64,000 nt of DNA. It comes from an uncultured Planctomycetales bacterium (lineage in GTDB: Bacteria; Planctomycetota; Planctomycetia; Pirellulales; S012-138). The translations under genes were made by a program, and so were the position numbers. Within the stretch, counting starts at the first letter, position 1. Every line of letters begins with the position of its first letter. Positions 43,182-53,207 of the stretch are shown here, one piece after another. A model generated the notes under the pieces. The model saw nothing but the letters and a program-made list of their open reading frames with translations, ran no database searches and was not told the origin of the DNA. Where the stretch lies: the NCBI GenBank assembly GCA_937982665.1, contig CALJLD010000004.1, forward strand, positions 1 through 64,000, in the 5' to 3' direction.

Positions 43182-44168
43182 CTAACCCGGCTGATACAAC
43201 TTGCCCTGCCACGTATCGCGCCGTTCAAACTCAGCCTGCATCGCATCGCGAATCGAAGGTTTGTCCACGCACCAATCCGGCGCGACAAGATAGCCAGGCG
43301 GCGCTTCACCGCTGATTCGCTCCACAACGCAGTCCGGCGGCAGCAACTCCAGAAAGTCAACCACTGTCGCCACGTACTGCTCACGGTCCATCAGCGCAAT
43401 CTTCCCGGCGGCAAATTCGTCCGCCAGCGGCGTGTTCTTGACCACATACAAGTTGTGGATCTTCACGGCGTCCAGTTGCAACTGCGCAACTTCTCTCGCT
43501 GTTGCCAGCATGTCGTCATGCGATTCGCCAGGCAGGTCGAGCATGACATGCGCACAAATCTCAAAGCCGCGATCGCGACTCCGCTCAACCGCATCGAGAA
43601 ACGCGTCGTGATGATGGCCTCGGTTCATCCAATCCAGGGAACGGTCATGCATGGTTTGCATGCCATATTCGACGGACAAATATGTCCTTCCCGCAATCTC
43701 CTCCAACAAGTCCAGGACATCCGCAGGAACGCAGTCAGGGCGAGTACCAATAGCGAGCGCCACAACCTGCGGGTGAGCCAAAGCTTGCTCATACAGCGGC
43801 CTGAGCTTCTCCACTGGCGCATAGGTGTTTGTCGCCGGCTGGAAATAGGCCATGAACTGGTCCACGTCATAGCGCCACTTTAAACGCCGAATGCCTTCGT
43901 CAATTTGGCCGGCGATGTCAACTCTAGGCAACCGCCGGCTAGGGCTGAAGCTGCGATTGTCACAGAACACACAACCGCCAATGGCCACAGTTCCGTCCAC
44001 ATTAGGGCAAGTAAAACCCGCATCAACGGAGACCTTCTGAACGCGAGCGCCGAACCGGTTTCTCAGAAAGAAGTTATAGGCGTAGTAGCGCAGCCCTTGC
44101 TCCCTCCACGGAGGGACCGTAGGCCGTTCTGCGACGTTTGGATCAGAATTGATGTTCGTTGACCTCAC
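43182..44168 (-). CDS. Radical SAM protein, TIGR01212/YhcC type
   Basis: The product of about 328 residues is a radical SAM enzyme. The cluster-binding region is VDAGFTCPNVDGTVAIGGCVFCDN, with three Cys in a Cx9-CxxC-like arrangement that is typical of the TIGR01212 group. Further features are YFQPATNTYAPVEKL, GTRPDCVP, YLSVEYGMQTMHDRSLDWMNRGH and LPGESHDDMLATA. No enzyme function has been firmly assigned to this group. The open frame reaches 44315, but its first 49 codons show no conserved pattern and the only starts are GTG codons. The GTG at 44168 has AGG nearby and gives normal length, so I use it. Convergent with the secreted cysteine-cluster gene. Confidence 0.87.
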   Translation of the reverse strand: MRSTNINSDPNVAERPTVPPWREQGLRYYAYNFFLRNRFGARVQKVSVDAGFTCPNVDGTVAIGGCVFCDNRSFSPSRRLPRVDIAGQIDEGIRRLKWRYDVDQFMAYFQPATNTYAPVEKLRPLYEQALAHPQVVALAIGTRPDCVPADVLDLLEEIAGRTYLSVEYGMQTMHDRSLDWMNRGHHHDAFLDAVERSRDRGFEICAHVMLDLPGESHDDMLATAREVAQLQLDAVKIHNLYVVKNTPLADEFAAGKIALMDREQYVATVVDFLELLPPDCVVERISGEAPPGYLVAPDWCVDKPSIRDAMQAEFERRDTWQGKLYQPG

Positions 44169-44465
44169 GCGACAGCCTGGATAAATTTGATGGGATCGGT
44201 TTTTGAACAGTTCCGCCAGGCGGTTCGTATCGCTGGAATAAGTCAGTTTCAACTCTGAAAAGCGGCCTGCGGAGCTTAGAATCGAATTGAGCGGCTCATG
44301 AACTGTACCGCTCACTTCACTTTGTTTCGAAGCTGATCCCGTCCCAACTCTGGTGCCGCAACGGCATAAGAGTCATTTGTTTAGGAACCCCCCAACAACG
44401 GAATGTGAGGCACGTTCCGCCTATCGTATCATTCAGGCGGCCAGGACCTCAACTGAGAGCAATAC

Positions 44466-44954
44466 ATGTACGGCATCTTGATCCCCAACGGCGGCGGCGA
44501 CAACATCCCGCTGATGAAGAAAGACCTCTTGATTGGCCGTCGCGAGAGCTGCGACATTGTGCTCCGCTTCCCCAATGTTTCGGCCCATCACTGCAAGTTT
44601 TCCGTTGTGGACGGCTACTGGTTTGTGCAAGACCTCAACAGCCGCAATGGCGTGAAGGTCAACGGGGAAAAGGTGGATGTCGGCGAGCGGCGGATTGACC
44701 CAGGCGACCAGGTGGCCATCGCCAAGCACAAATTCAAGCTCGATTATTCGCCGTTGAAGTTGGGCGCGGTCGGCCCGCCGCCTTCAAGCTTTGGTGCCGG
44801 CATCTTTGATAAACCTTTGCTGGAAAGGGCAGGACTGCAAACCGGCCAAGAGCGCAAGAAGCTGGAAAAAGATGACGAAGACCTCAAACGCCGTGTAGAA
44901 GCGGCCGCGGCATTGGACAAGAACCACATCAAAGATCCCAACCGCGTCGTTTGA
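44466..44954 (+). CDS. FHA domain protein
   Basis: The 162-residue product is a single forkhead-associated domain with a helical tail. The FHA signature is DLLIGRRESCDIVLRFPNVSAHHCKF at about residues 19-44 (GR, then S-x-x-H), with DLNSRNGVKVNGEKV at about 59-73. FHA domains bind phosphothreonine peptides, so the natural partner would be a Ser/Thr kinase; one lies 1.2 kb downstream. The tail after residue 115 is rich in Lys, Glu and Asp and ends in NHIKDPNRVV. There is no membrane segment. It is followed by the convergent ECF sigma factor gene. Confidence 0.9.
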   Translation: MYGILIPNGGGDNIPLMKKDLLIGRRESCDIVLRFPNVSAHHCKFSVVDGYWFVQDLNSRNGVKVNGEKVDVGERRIDPGDQVAIAKHKFKLDYSPLKLGAVGPPPSSFGAGIFDKPLLERAGLQTGQERKKLEKDDEDLKRRVEAAAALDKNHIKDPNRVV

Positions 44955-45084
44955 CGTTGTGGTGTGACGTTGATTGTCGTCGGCTGAAGTTGCGGTTGAA
45001 TCGCTTGCCGGCGCCAAGACATCCAGCCAAAGACGTCCGGCATTCCGTGCCCAGCACGCGCTAGCATGATCTCAGCGGGGCGCG

Positions 45085-45699
45085 CTACTGAGAACTTTCT
45101 TCCATTCGCTGCTGCAAGCGCGCTTTGACTTTGTCCATCACGCGGCGCACAGTTCGCTCGCTGCGTGAGACTTCGTCGGCAATCTCTTCGATTCGATAGC
45201 CCTGCAGTCGCAACTGGACGATTTGCCGCTGAAGGTCATCCATGCCTTCGGTGAGCAGATCAATCTCCTCCATCAGCCCTAGCTCTTCCTGAGGAGTTGG
45301 CTCACGGTGCAAGGCTTGCGGCGCCAGATGGGCTAAAGAGCCATCACGCTTGATGCTTTGCTCCAGATTGATTCCTCGCTTGCCAGCGGAATGGAATTCA
45401 ACCTTTTGCCGGACCTTGTTCAAAGTGATCACAACGAGCAATCGCCAAAGGTCGCCGCTGTTCTCAATCACATAACGGCCGTCTTTCGCATGCTTGAAGA
45501 AGCTGCGATACGCCGACTGAACCACATCTTCCGGATCAATACGGCGGGCCATCTTGGCCGATAAGCGACTATTGGCAAAAGCCATCAGCCTTCGCATGTA
45601 TCGGCTGAAAAGCTGCTCCGCGGCTTTCTCATCGCCAGATTGGTACCGCTCCAACAGTTCTTTGGAGTCCTCTTCCTGTTTTGGCGAGTTCTCTGACAT
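45085..45699 (-). CDS. ECF-type RNA polymerase sigma factor
   Basis: The product of 204 residues has sigma region 2 (LFSRYMRRLMAFANSRLSAKMARRIDPEDVVQSAYRSFF, about 28-66) and region 4 (GYRIEEIADEVSRSERTVRRVMDKVKARLQ, about 168-197). Region 3 is absent, as in extracytoplasmic-function sigma factors. Transcription in the opposite direction to a large Ser/Thr kinase gene suggests that the kinase, rather than an anti-sigma factor, may control it; planctomycetes frequently show this arrangement. No anti-sigma gene is adjacent. The ATG at 45699 follows a TTG codon; either start gives the same product within one residue. The promoter it recognises was not identified. Confidence 0.9.
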   Translation of the reverse strand: MSENSPKQEEDSKELLERYQSGDEKAAEQLFSRYMRRLMAFANSRLSAKMARRIDPEDVVQSAYRSFFKHAKDGRYVIENSGDLWRLLVVITLNKVRQKVEFHSAGKRGINLEQSIKRDGSLAHLAPQALHREPTPQEELGLMEEIDLLTEGMDDLQRQIVQLRLQGYRIEEIADEVSRSERTVRRVMDKVKARLQQRMEESSQ

Positions 45700-46155
45700 C
45701 AAACGGATTGAACTTTTTTGACAGGTGTGACCAGCGAAATCGACCCGGTCAGCAGATTTCCGCGGAGTACTTTTGGCGTTTCCTTACGCTCTCTAACGTA
45801 TGCGGCTTTTCCGTTGACAGCAAACACTTTACGGAAATTGCCAATCGTGCAAACCTGGCAGCCAGGTCAGCGTCTCCGCAGTCAACATTTGATTGACGCT
45901 ACTTCTGCCGAGGGGGTAAAATGACGTGAACAAATCCTCTCCGGCAACCGTCATTTCTTAAGGGGTGCCATCGCGCGCCATTTTTGGGGAAGAATTCGCC
46001 AGGAAGGCCGAACAGCGGGAACACAATTACAGCGGGAACCAATTGTGGCCACTTTTTGATTCCGGCAGGAAGCTTGGGATTCAAACTAGTACGCGGCCAG
46101 TCCAACTGCCAATTCAAACAGTTGGCGCCGCGCCTCCATTTTTCGCACGATTCCA
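45700..46155. other. Divergent intergenic region between sigma factor and kinase genes
   Basis: These 456 bases hold the regulatory sequences of both the ECF sigma factor and the Ser/Thr kinase. I see no strong palindrome, no clear -35/-10 pair that can be assigned, and no gene. Small open frames here lack starts with ribosome sites. Confidence 0.5.
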
Positions 46156-49100
46156 ATGAGTGAGCATCCTGCGCAATCGCAAAAGGATGACCGGCGGGTT
46201 GAGCCTCCGTCGTCATCATCGCATGCGCAAGAGCATCCTCAAGCAAGCCACCTGCATCAAAGTTCCGCGCTCCGAAACCCAACACAGCGAGATTCCTCGG
46301 CCGATGAGAATCTGACTCACTCCGCGAACGATCCGTCCGGACAAGAAACCAACTCGCTGTTGTACGACCTCAGCGAAGAGGGCGCTGCGGTCATTGTCGA
46401 TTCCCCGGAATCCGCCGCGACGTCCGCTTCCAGAACGAACTCCCATCAGACCAACGGATCTCAAGAAAGAAGCGCTTCGCCAGAAAGTAACGGCCACCAG
46501 CCGCCCCACTCTACCACGGACAAGACAGAGATCTCGCCCCATGGCGGAAGCTCGCGCGGTCTGTCACACAAGTCCATCGCGCATCGCGCACTGGCAGATG
46601 AGCTCACCGGAACGTCGTTGGGACATTTTGAACTGCTTGAGTTCATCGGCGGCGGCGGAATGGGTGTTGTCTTCAGCGCGCACGATTCCCGCCTGAAGCG
46701 CACCGTCGCACTCAAGATTCTCAGTCCCGAAGCCGCATCTCAGGCGGAGATCCTGCAGCGGTTTCGTGTCGAGGCCGAGTCCGCGGCGCGGTTGGATCAT
46801 GAAGGCATCGCCCGCGTCTTCGATGTCGGGGAAGATCAAGGCTATCACTATCTGGCCTTCGAGTTTGTTGAGGGTCAAAACTTGCGTGACCTTGTAACAA
46901 CACAAGGCCCGCTGGATTGGGAACAAGCGCTGGATTTGACGTTCCAGATTGCCAAGGCGCTGGAGCACGCCAGCCAACGCGGCGTTGTTCATCGTGACAT
47001 CAAGCCTTCCAACGTGCTCGTCACACCTGCCGGTCGGGCGAAGCTGGTCGACATGGGCCTGGCACGACTCGGCGCGTTGGAGCAGGGCGAAGAACTGACA
47101 AACTCCGGCGCAACGCTGGGGACTTTTGATTACATCTCTCCAGAGCAAGCCGAAGATCCGCGGCATGCGGATGTTCGCAGCGATATCTATTCGCTGGGCT
47201 GCACGTTGCACTTCATGCTCTGCGGCGCGCCTGTATTCCCTGACGGAACGATGTTGCAGAAGCTGTTGCGACATCAAGGCACCGCACCAACAGACGTCCG
47301 CGAGCTGAACCCGAACGTTCCGGATGATTTGGCCAAAGTGCTGCAACGGATGTTGGCCAAGAAGCCCCGCTCGCGCCAACAATCGGCTCGCGAACTGCTG
47401 ATTGAACTGGCGAAGGTGGCAGACAGCCATGGGGTGCGGATTTCCGATTCGTCCGGTGAATACCGCGTGGCTTTGCCGCGTTGGTTGGAGATCACAAAGC
47501 AGCACGCCTATTGGCTGGCGCCCACCGCGGCGCTGTTCTTATGTGTTGTCTTGCTTGATGTTTTCTGGTCGCGCACGAACGAGTCCGACGTTCGCCCTTA
47601 CAGTTTGTTGGATTCGCCTCCGCCGGTTGAAGCAGCACCCAATCCGCAGCAAGAAAAGTACCGTACAGCCACGGCCGATCAACCGCAATCTGCTGACGCG
47701 GATGGTGGATCAGCGGCAAATTCCGATGCTCCCCATCAGGAACTCACTAACAACCAAAGCGGACCATTCTTCAATCCGGATGGTACTTCGTGGTCGCCGC
47801 TAGATCCGCCTTTCAGTCCGCCTGATCCCAATGACAACTCAGGCTTAGCACAAAGTGGCGATGACGCTGGCAATCATCCGGCCGATGATGGCGACGACGC
47901 AGCTACGCCAGAGAATCGCGGAGCAGGGTCCGGCATCGTGTCGCAACAACCGCCCAATGACTTGCCGCCGGGTGAGGATATTCTTTCTCCCTCGCCAAGG
48001 ACTAGTTCAAACGGTTTGGCCCAAGGTTCGAATGCCGGCAACGTTGATCCTTCGCGCGATCGACCCAACAACCCTTCAGGGCCACGGCAGTTGATCGTCA
48101 ACCCGATGAAGCCGGCCGCCGGACAATACACTTCGCTCAAGTCCGCGTTGGCGAATGCCCGCAGTGGCGACATCATCGAGTTGCAATTCAGCGGTCGTTT
48201 GCTTGAGCCTGAGCCAATTCGACTGCCGGCCGCCAACTTGACAATTCGCGCCGGCGAAGGTCAGCGGCCTGTGATTGTGTTCCAGCCGGGGCCGAACAGA
48301 CCACAGCTGTCCAGCATGATGTTGGTCCGTGGTGACAAACTGCAAATTGTTAACGTCAGTTTTGAACTTGATCTGAACAAAAATAGCAACGGAAGCGGAC
48401 TCAGCCTGTTTGAGTTGGCCGAGAGTACGCTGGATTTGCAAGATTGCTGGCTGACAATCATCAACCCGGAAGCTCATGCCTACGCCAGGCGCGAGGCGTC
48501 CTTGAATCCCGATGTGCGATTTATTTCCGTTCATCGTCCGGTCGTCCCTGGTAGTTTCGGCACATTCGGTCAGGCCGAGCAACCGATGGCCATTGCCGCA
48601 ACAGCCCAAATTCGGCTGGAGAATTGCGTTGTCCGCGGCGAAGGCACCTTCGTCCATTCGGACGGTTTGGCAACCAGCATCACCTGGCGAAACGGAATTC
48701 TTGCCATTTCGGATTACATGCTGGCCGGAACGTCATCAAGTGAGCCAGTCACCCCGCTCTATTCTTTGGATGTTAAACATCTCTCCGCCGGCTTGAGTGG
48801 AGGGCTGGCCAAAATCTCCACGCAAGGCAGCCTTCCAGCGGACATGCTGTTGCTGAAGACTGACATTGCGGACAGCATTTTGATCGGCGGAACCAAGACG
48901 ATTTTGCTCAGCCAGAACAGTCCGGAAGAAATCGCCAAGCAACAGAAGCGTATCTCCTGGTTGGGAAGCGGCATCTTCTATGAACAGATTGGCACCTATT
49001 GGGAAGTTGTTGATACGTCCAACTTTGAACAACCAATCACCATCGGCCAGCATGATTGGCACAATTCCTGGCCAGGTTCTTCAGGGCCGATGAACGGCGG

Positions 49101-49314
49101 CTCCGCGTATTTCGCCAACCCAACAAACCAGTCAGACTTGTATCACCAGCACACAATCTCTGCATATGTGCTTGAAGACAGCGTGGACAATGCCGCCAGG
49201 CTTTCCAGCAGCGATGGCCAGGACGCAGGCGCCATCGTTAATGACTTGCCTGACGCGCCCTCGGAAAAACTTCCGCATCCGGGGCTCTCACGCGGAAACA
49301 CACCACAGCCCTAA
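46156..49314 (+). CDS. Membrane Ser/Thr protein kinase with C-terminal beta-helix-like region
   Basis: The 1052-residue protein has a Ser/Gln/Asn-rich N-terminal 145 residues. The kinase domain spans about 155-420: GGGGMGVVFSAHDSRLKRTVALKIL (nucleotide loop and Lys), HRDIKPSNVLV (catalytic loop, about 279), and DMGLAR in place of DFG. Substitution of Phe by Met in this motif is seen in related kinases and does not rule out activity. A membrane helix lies at about 449-468. A Pro/Asp/Asn-rich linker follows, then an extracytoplasmic domain of about 400 residues with right-handed beta-helix-like stretches (about 650-1000). The divergent ECF sigma factor and the nearby FHA protein fit a phospho-signalling set. 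The ATG at 46156 is the first in frame. Confidence 0.88.
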   Translation: MSEHPAQSQKDDRRVEPPSSSSHAQEHPQASHLHQSSALRNPTQRDSSADENLTHSANDPSGQETNSLLYDLSEEGAAVIVDSPESAATSASRTNSHQTNGSQERSASPESNGHQPPHSTTDKTEISPHGGSSRGLSHKSIAHRALADELTGTSLGHFELLEFIGGGGMGVVFSAHDSRLKRTVALKILSPEAASQAEILQRFRVEAESAARLDHEGIARVFDVGEDQGYHYLAFEFVEGQNLRDLVTTQGPLDWEQALDLTFQIAKALEHASQRGVVHRDIKPSNVLVTPAGRAKLVDMGLARLGALEQGEELTNSGATLGTFDYISPEQAEDPRHADVRSDIYSLGCTLHFMLCGAPVFPDGTMLQKLLRHQGTAPTDVRELNPNVPDDLAKVLQRMLAKKPRSRQQSARELLIELAKVADSHGVRISDSSGEYRVALPRWLEITKQHAYWLAPTAALFLCVVLLDVFWSRTNESDVRPYSLLDSPPPVEAAPNPQQEKYRTATADQPQSADADGGSAANSDAPHQELTNNQSGPFFNPDGTSWSPLDPPFSPPDPNDNSGLAQSGDDAGNHPADDGDDAATPENRGAGSGIVSQQPPNDLPPGEDILSPSPRTSSNGLAQGSNAGNVDPSRDRPNNPSGPRQLIVNPMKPAAGQYTSLKSALANARSGDIIELQFSGRLLEPEPIRLPAANLTIRAGEGQRPVIVFQPGPNRPQLSSMMLVRGDKLQIVNVSFELDLNKNSNGSGLSLFELAESTLDLQDCWLTIINPEAHAYARREASLNPDVRFISVHRPVVPGSFGTFGQAEQPMAIAATAQIRLENCVVRGEGTFVHSDGLATSITWRNGILAISDYMLAGTSSSEPVTPLYSLDVKHLSAGLSGGLAKISTQGSLPADMLLLKTDIADSILIGGTKTILLSQNSPEEIAKQQKRISWLGSGIFYEQIGTYWEVVDTSNFEQPITIGQHDWHNSWPGSSGPMNGGSAYFANPTNQSDLYHQHTISAYVLEDSVDNAARLSSSDGQDAGAIVNDLPDAPSEKLPHPGLSRGNTPQP

Positions 49315-49423
49315 CATACGGCCCTGACATCCCGTGCGCTCCAACCAGCGCGGCCAGCAAGAACCTTCGCTGTAAGCCGTTCGTCTGCCGTTCTTCTTAA
49401 CTCCGCCGCTCAAGCGGATTCGT

Positions 49424-51541
49424 TCAATCGATGCTGGACAAATCCCAGCCTGCGGCAACGCCAGATGAGGAGCTTCCGTAGAGCCATTTGCCATCGGGCG
49501 AGAACTCAAAGTTCCAATAGGTCAAATCAAGCTCTGGCAGCTTGTAGACCAGTTCTCGGGTTTCAATATTCCAAACGCATAAGTCTGCATCCCCGTTTGT
49601 CGGCAATTCCCGCCCATCGGCAACTTCGGTCGCACGCGAAGTTGTCGCCAACAGTCTGCCATCCGCGGAAATGGCAAGGCGGTCATACCAGCGGCCAGGT
49701 TCTTGCAACACGCGGATCTGTTCCATCGTCTGCGTGTCGAAGATCTCAATCCGCTCATTGCCGGTAATGGCTGCCAACCGGGGCTCATTTCGCGCAAGAA
49801 GACCGAATCGCCGGATCGCCAAAGGTTCCTCACGAGCAAGTTCCCCACTTGTCAGATCCCAGAAGTCAATGGACCGTCCGTTGATAAACGGAGCACAAAC
49901 CAATAGGCGTCCATCATCAGTGAATCGCATTTGCGCATAACTGCCTGTGCCATTGAATTCGTGCAGAATGCGGCCACTTCTGGCATCCAGAACTCGAAGG
50001 AACAAACCGTCATCCGTAGTTTCACCACCGCTCCGGCCAAAACCACCTGAAACGGCCAACGTTTGTCCATCGGAGGAAACCGCACAACCCATCACAGTCG
50101 AGGGCATATCAAGTTCAAACGCGATGGTCTTGTCGCGAACGTCGTAGCAATACAGTACGCCGCCATTCTGCTCGCGGTTAAGTCGCTGGCAGCCAAAGTA
50201 CAAGTAGCGGCCATCAGGCGACCAAACGCCAACACGGGGATACGCCTGGTTCTCACAATGATAGGCGGCAACAACTTCCGCAGTTTCCGTATCCCACAAT
50301 TGCATCTGCCGGTCATGCCCAAACGTGGCCAGCAGAGTTCCATCAGGCGAAACAGCCGTACTGATGACTTGGCCATCGTGCCCGGCGTTTTGCGGCAGTA
50401 CGCGCCCTCCACTCTGGCGGTCAAACAACTGGAGCGTCGAAGCGCCGCCTTCCGCGCGAGCGAGGAACTTCCCATCGGCAGACACGGCCATGCCTTGTGG
50501 ATTGGGCGAGAAGTTGCTGAATTCGCCGACGCGCTCCACCGTTGCGCCATCATCAATTCTGACAACCTGCAGATCAGAACTCGAATGGATCAGCAGGTGT
50601 TGCCCGTCCGGCATCAAACTCAAGGCGCGGACGGACCGCATTTGCCCTGGATTTGGCAACAGTCTCTTGAGCGCGCCCCGCTCCGTATTCCAAATTCGTA
50701 CGCTGCCGTGGAATTCCGTTCCGCCCTGATCGTTGCGCATGCGAACCGTTCCGGCAGACGCCAGAAACTTGTTGTCCAGATAGACCAGGCCGGTAATGCC
50801 CGAAGAGACTGAAGCGTAAGCGGGGATGGCGTGCAGCTTGTCATAGGTGTCCGCATCGAAAAGATGGATATAACCTTGCGAGTCAGCTGCCGCGATTTGT
50901 TTTCCGTCAGGCGACCACGCGACAACCGAGTTGAGATACTGTCGCGCCGTGATGTCCAATTCGACAAGTTGTTCGCCGGTGGTTGAACTCCAAACGTAAG
51001 CTTTGGATCCCGTGGCTCCCGTCGCGATCCGCGCGCCGTCGGGTGAGAACGCGATGCTGCAAATGGTCTCTTCACTGCCACCTTCCTTTTCCACAGCAAA
51101 AACTTCTTTGCCATGCTCCACATCCCAAACGGTAAAGCCACCGCTAAATCCTCCGCCGGCCAGAAGTGTTCCGTCCGGCGAATAGGTCAGCGCATAGAAC
51201 CGGCTGACTTTGCCTTTGAGTTCGTGGTGCAACTCGCCCGTGCGCACGTCCCAAAAACGAATCGCTTCACCGCCGGTAACCGCGTACTTGCCGTCTGGTG
51301 AAAACGTCACACATTGAATCGTGTCGCGAAGATGCCCGCTGCCAAACAGCTTGTCCAGCTTCTCGGCAAACGGGCGTTGCCCAATGCCCGTTTTTTGAAG
51401 AGTGGATTCCTGCAGAGCAGTTTCCTGCGCAGTAGCGTGAGTGCAAATTGCTGCGAACGCCCCAGCCAAGATCAGCACAAGATAACTCACGCTCAGCAAG
51501 CCGCTTGCACGTCGCGCGGCTTTGCAAGATTCCCAACGCAT
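49424..51541 (-). CDS. WD40-repeat protein
   Basis: The product of 705 residues has a hydrophobic segment near the N-terminus (about 16-36, likely a signal or anchor). A series of WD40-type blades follows, with the recurrent phrases FSPDGKYAVTGG, AWSPDGKQIAAAD, VSPDGTLLATFGHDRQMQLWD and FSPDGKWLYGS. At least ten blades can be counted, enough for two propellers or a large one. Such proteins usually mediate binding. GGGGGG lies a few bases upstream of the ATG at 51541; the frame is open to 51577, but the later start is better. It is convergent with the kinase gene and may lie with glcF in one minus-strand transcript. Function unknown. Confidence 0.85.
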   Translation of the reverse strand: MRWESCKAARRASGLLSVSYLVLILAGAFAAICTHATAQETALQESTLQKTGIGQRPFAEKLDKLFGSGHLRDTIQCVTFSPDGKYAVTGGEAIRFWDVRTGELHHELKGKVSRFYALTYSPDGTLLAGGGFSGGFTVWDVEHGKEVFAVEKEGGSEETICSIAFSPDGARIATGATGSKAYVWSSTTGEQLVELDITARQYLNSVVAWSPDGKQIAAADSQGYIHLFDADTYDKLHAIPAYASVSSGITGLVYLDNKFLASAGTVRMRNDQGGTEFHGSVRIWNTERGALKRLLPNPGQMRSVRALSLMPDGQHLLIHSSSDLQVVRIDDGATVERVGEFSNFSPNPQGMAVSADGKFLARAEGGASTLQLFDRQSGGRVLPQNAGHDGQVISTAVSPDGTLLATFGHDRQMQLWDTETAEVVAAYHCENQAYPRVGVWSPDGRYLYFGCQRLNREQNGGVLYCYDVRDKTIAFELDMPSTVMGCAVSSDGQTLAVSGGFGRSGGETTDDGLFLRVLDARSGRILHEFNGTGSYAQMRFTDDGRLLVCAPFINGRSIDFWDLTSGELAREEPLAIRRFGLLARNEPRLAAITGNERIEIFDTQTMEQIRVLQEPGRWYDRLAISADGRLLATTSRATEVADGRELPTNGDADLCVWNIETRELVYKLPELDLTYWNFEFSPDGKWLYGSSSSGVAAGWDLSSID

Positions 51542-51653
51542 GTCGCCACCCCCCGATTTGAGATGTTGTGAGCGCAACGTACCAAGACGCTGTCTGGTCT
51601 CATTTTGGCGAAACCCAACACGCGACGCAAAGAACTCGCCATGAATCGCCGAT

Positions 51654-53078
51654 TCAGGACGACTTCTTCATCTGGTAGCTGCGGTCGAGCAATTCGACCG
51701 GATGCACAACTTCCATTCGCTGCCCTTGCGCGCGTGCCTCGCGGGCGATCTGTAAGATGCAGCCGGCATTGGCGGTCGCAATGATCTCCGCGCCGGTCCG
51801 CAAAATGTTCTCCAACTTGCGACGAGCCAGCCGCGCGGCCATCTCCGGTTCCGTCAAGTTGTATGTTCCCGCGGCGCCGCAGCACAACTCGCTTTCCGCC
51901 AGTTCCACAAGCTGCAATCCGGGGATTGCCTGCAACAGCCGGCGCGGAGCTTCTCGAATTTGCTGCGCATGCGCGAGATGACAGGCATCGTGATACGTGG
52001 CTTTGACGCGCAGTTCGCCTTGAGGCGGAATGAGGCCCAACTCATCCAGAAACTCGGTCACATCGCGCGTCTTATCGGCAAACTGCGATCGCGCGGTGGT
52101 GTGCTCATCGTCCCAATGATGACCGTAGTCCTTCAGCATGGATCCGCAACCAGCCACGTTGACAATGATTGCGTCCAGGTCTTCGCGATGAAACGCCTTG
52201 AGGTTTTGGTCGGCAAGTTCGCGGGCGGGGTCGCTGCTGCCAGCGTGAAAGTGAATCGCCCCGCAGCAGGCTTGATCTCGCGGGATCACGACGTCGCAAC
52301 CGTTCTCTTGCAAGACGCGAGCCGTCGCCCAATGCGTGCGGCGAAAGAACACGTCACCCACACAGCCGGTGAACAAAGCCACGCGGGCGCGGCGACGGCC
52401 AATCGCTGGCAACACTTCCGGCAACTGCGGTTGCTTGCTTTCCGGCGGCGGGAGCATTTCGACAAGTTGTCGCAAGCGTGGCGAGAGCAGCTTTGTCAAA
52501 CGCATGGCTTGCGCGAGCTTCATCAAGCCCAACCGCTGAGCGACACGCGCCGGCCAAAGCGCTTTTTGCAATCGCTCCGGGTACGGAAACATGCCGAACA
52601 GGACTTTGCGATGAAACCAGTCGTTTGTTTTGGTCTCAGTGTTTCCATTTGCCTGCGCGTCCCCTTCTGCGGCGCCGCCACTTTCCATTGCCACGCGAAA
52701 GGGCTCAATCAGCCGGCCGTACTGCACACCGGAAGGACAAGCGGTTTCGCACGCTCTGCAGTCCAGGCAGAGTTCCAGATGTCGGCGAACGTCGGACGTA
52801 AGATCCAAGCGGCCATCGGTCACCGCCCTCATCAAATAGATGCGGCCGCGAGGGCTGTCGTTCTCGTTCCCCAACTCCGCATACGTGGGGCAACTGGCCG
52901 TGCACAGCCCACAGTGCACGCAGTCCAAGAACAGGTCGTAGTCGATGCCTGAGCCGGGATTGCAGTTTGGCGATTGCAAATTCGTGTTGTGTGTCTGAGT
53001 CAAATGCGTCTCAACGGGAAGTACTAGCTCAGCGCCCATTTGGGCAGCAGTTTCGGGAGGGGAAGTCGTTTCACTCAT
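51654..53078 (-). CDS. glcF: Glycolate oxidase iron-sulfur subunit (GlcF)-like protein
   Basis: The 474-residue product contains two ferredoxin-type clusters: CVHCGLCTASCPTY (about 54-67) and CLDCRACETACPSG (about 104-117). Two CCG-type domains follow, each with the LFTGCVGD and ACCGAIHFH / CHLAHAQQ / LCCGAAGTY patterns. This matches GlcF, the iron-sulfur electron-transfer subunit of glycolate dehydrogenase, which oxidises glycolate to glyoxylate. The catalytic GlcD and GlcE are not adjacent; they may be encoded elsewhere. Between residues 130 and 160 is a short polar stretch (NGNTETKTNDW). The ATG at 53078 is well placed. Confidence 0.9.
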   Translation of the reverse strand: MSETTSPPETAAQMGAELVLPVETHLTQTHNTNLQSPNCNPGSGIDYDLFLDCVHCGLCTASCPTYAELGNENDSPRGRIYLMRAVTDGRLDLTSDVRRHLELCLDCRACETACPSGVQYGRLIEPFRVAMESGGAAEGDAQANGNTETKTNDWFHRKVLFGMFPYPERLQKALWPARVAQRLGLMKLAQAMRLTKLLSPRLRQLVEMLPPPESKQPQLPEVLPAIGRRRARVALFTGCVGDVFFRRTHWATARVLQENGCDVVIPRDQACCGAIHFHAGSSDPARELADQNLKAFHREDLDAIIVNVAGCGSMLKDYGHHWDDEHTTARSQFADKTRDVTEFLDELGLIPPQGELRVKATYHDACHLAHAQQIREAPRRLLQAIPGLQLVELAESELCCGAAGTYNLTEPEMAARLARRKLENILRTGAEIIATANAGCILQIAREARAQGQRMEVVHPVELLDRSYQMKKSS

Positions 53079-53207
53079 GTTTCGCAGAGTAACACAAAGC
53101 CGCAGGCGTCTCCATCTTTGCTTATTGCGTTAACAGATCAGTGCACTTTGGAGGGATCAGTCGATGAGCCACTGTCTATGATCGCGGCTCTGTCTATAAT
53201 CTTCGCC

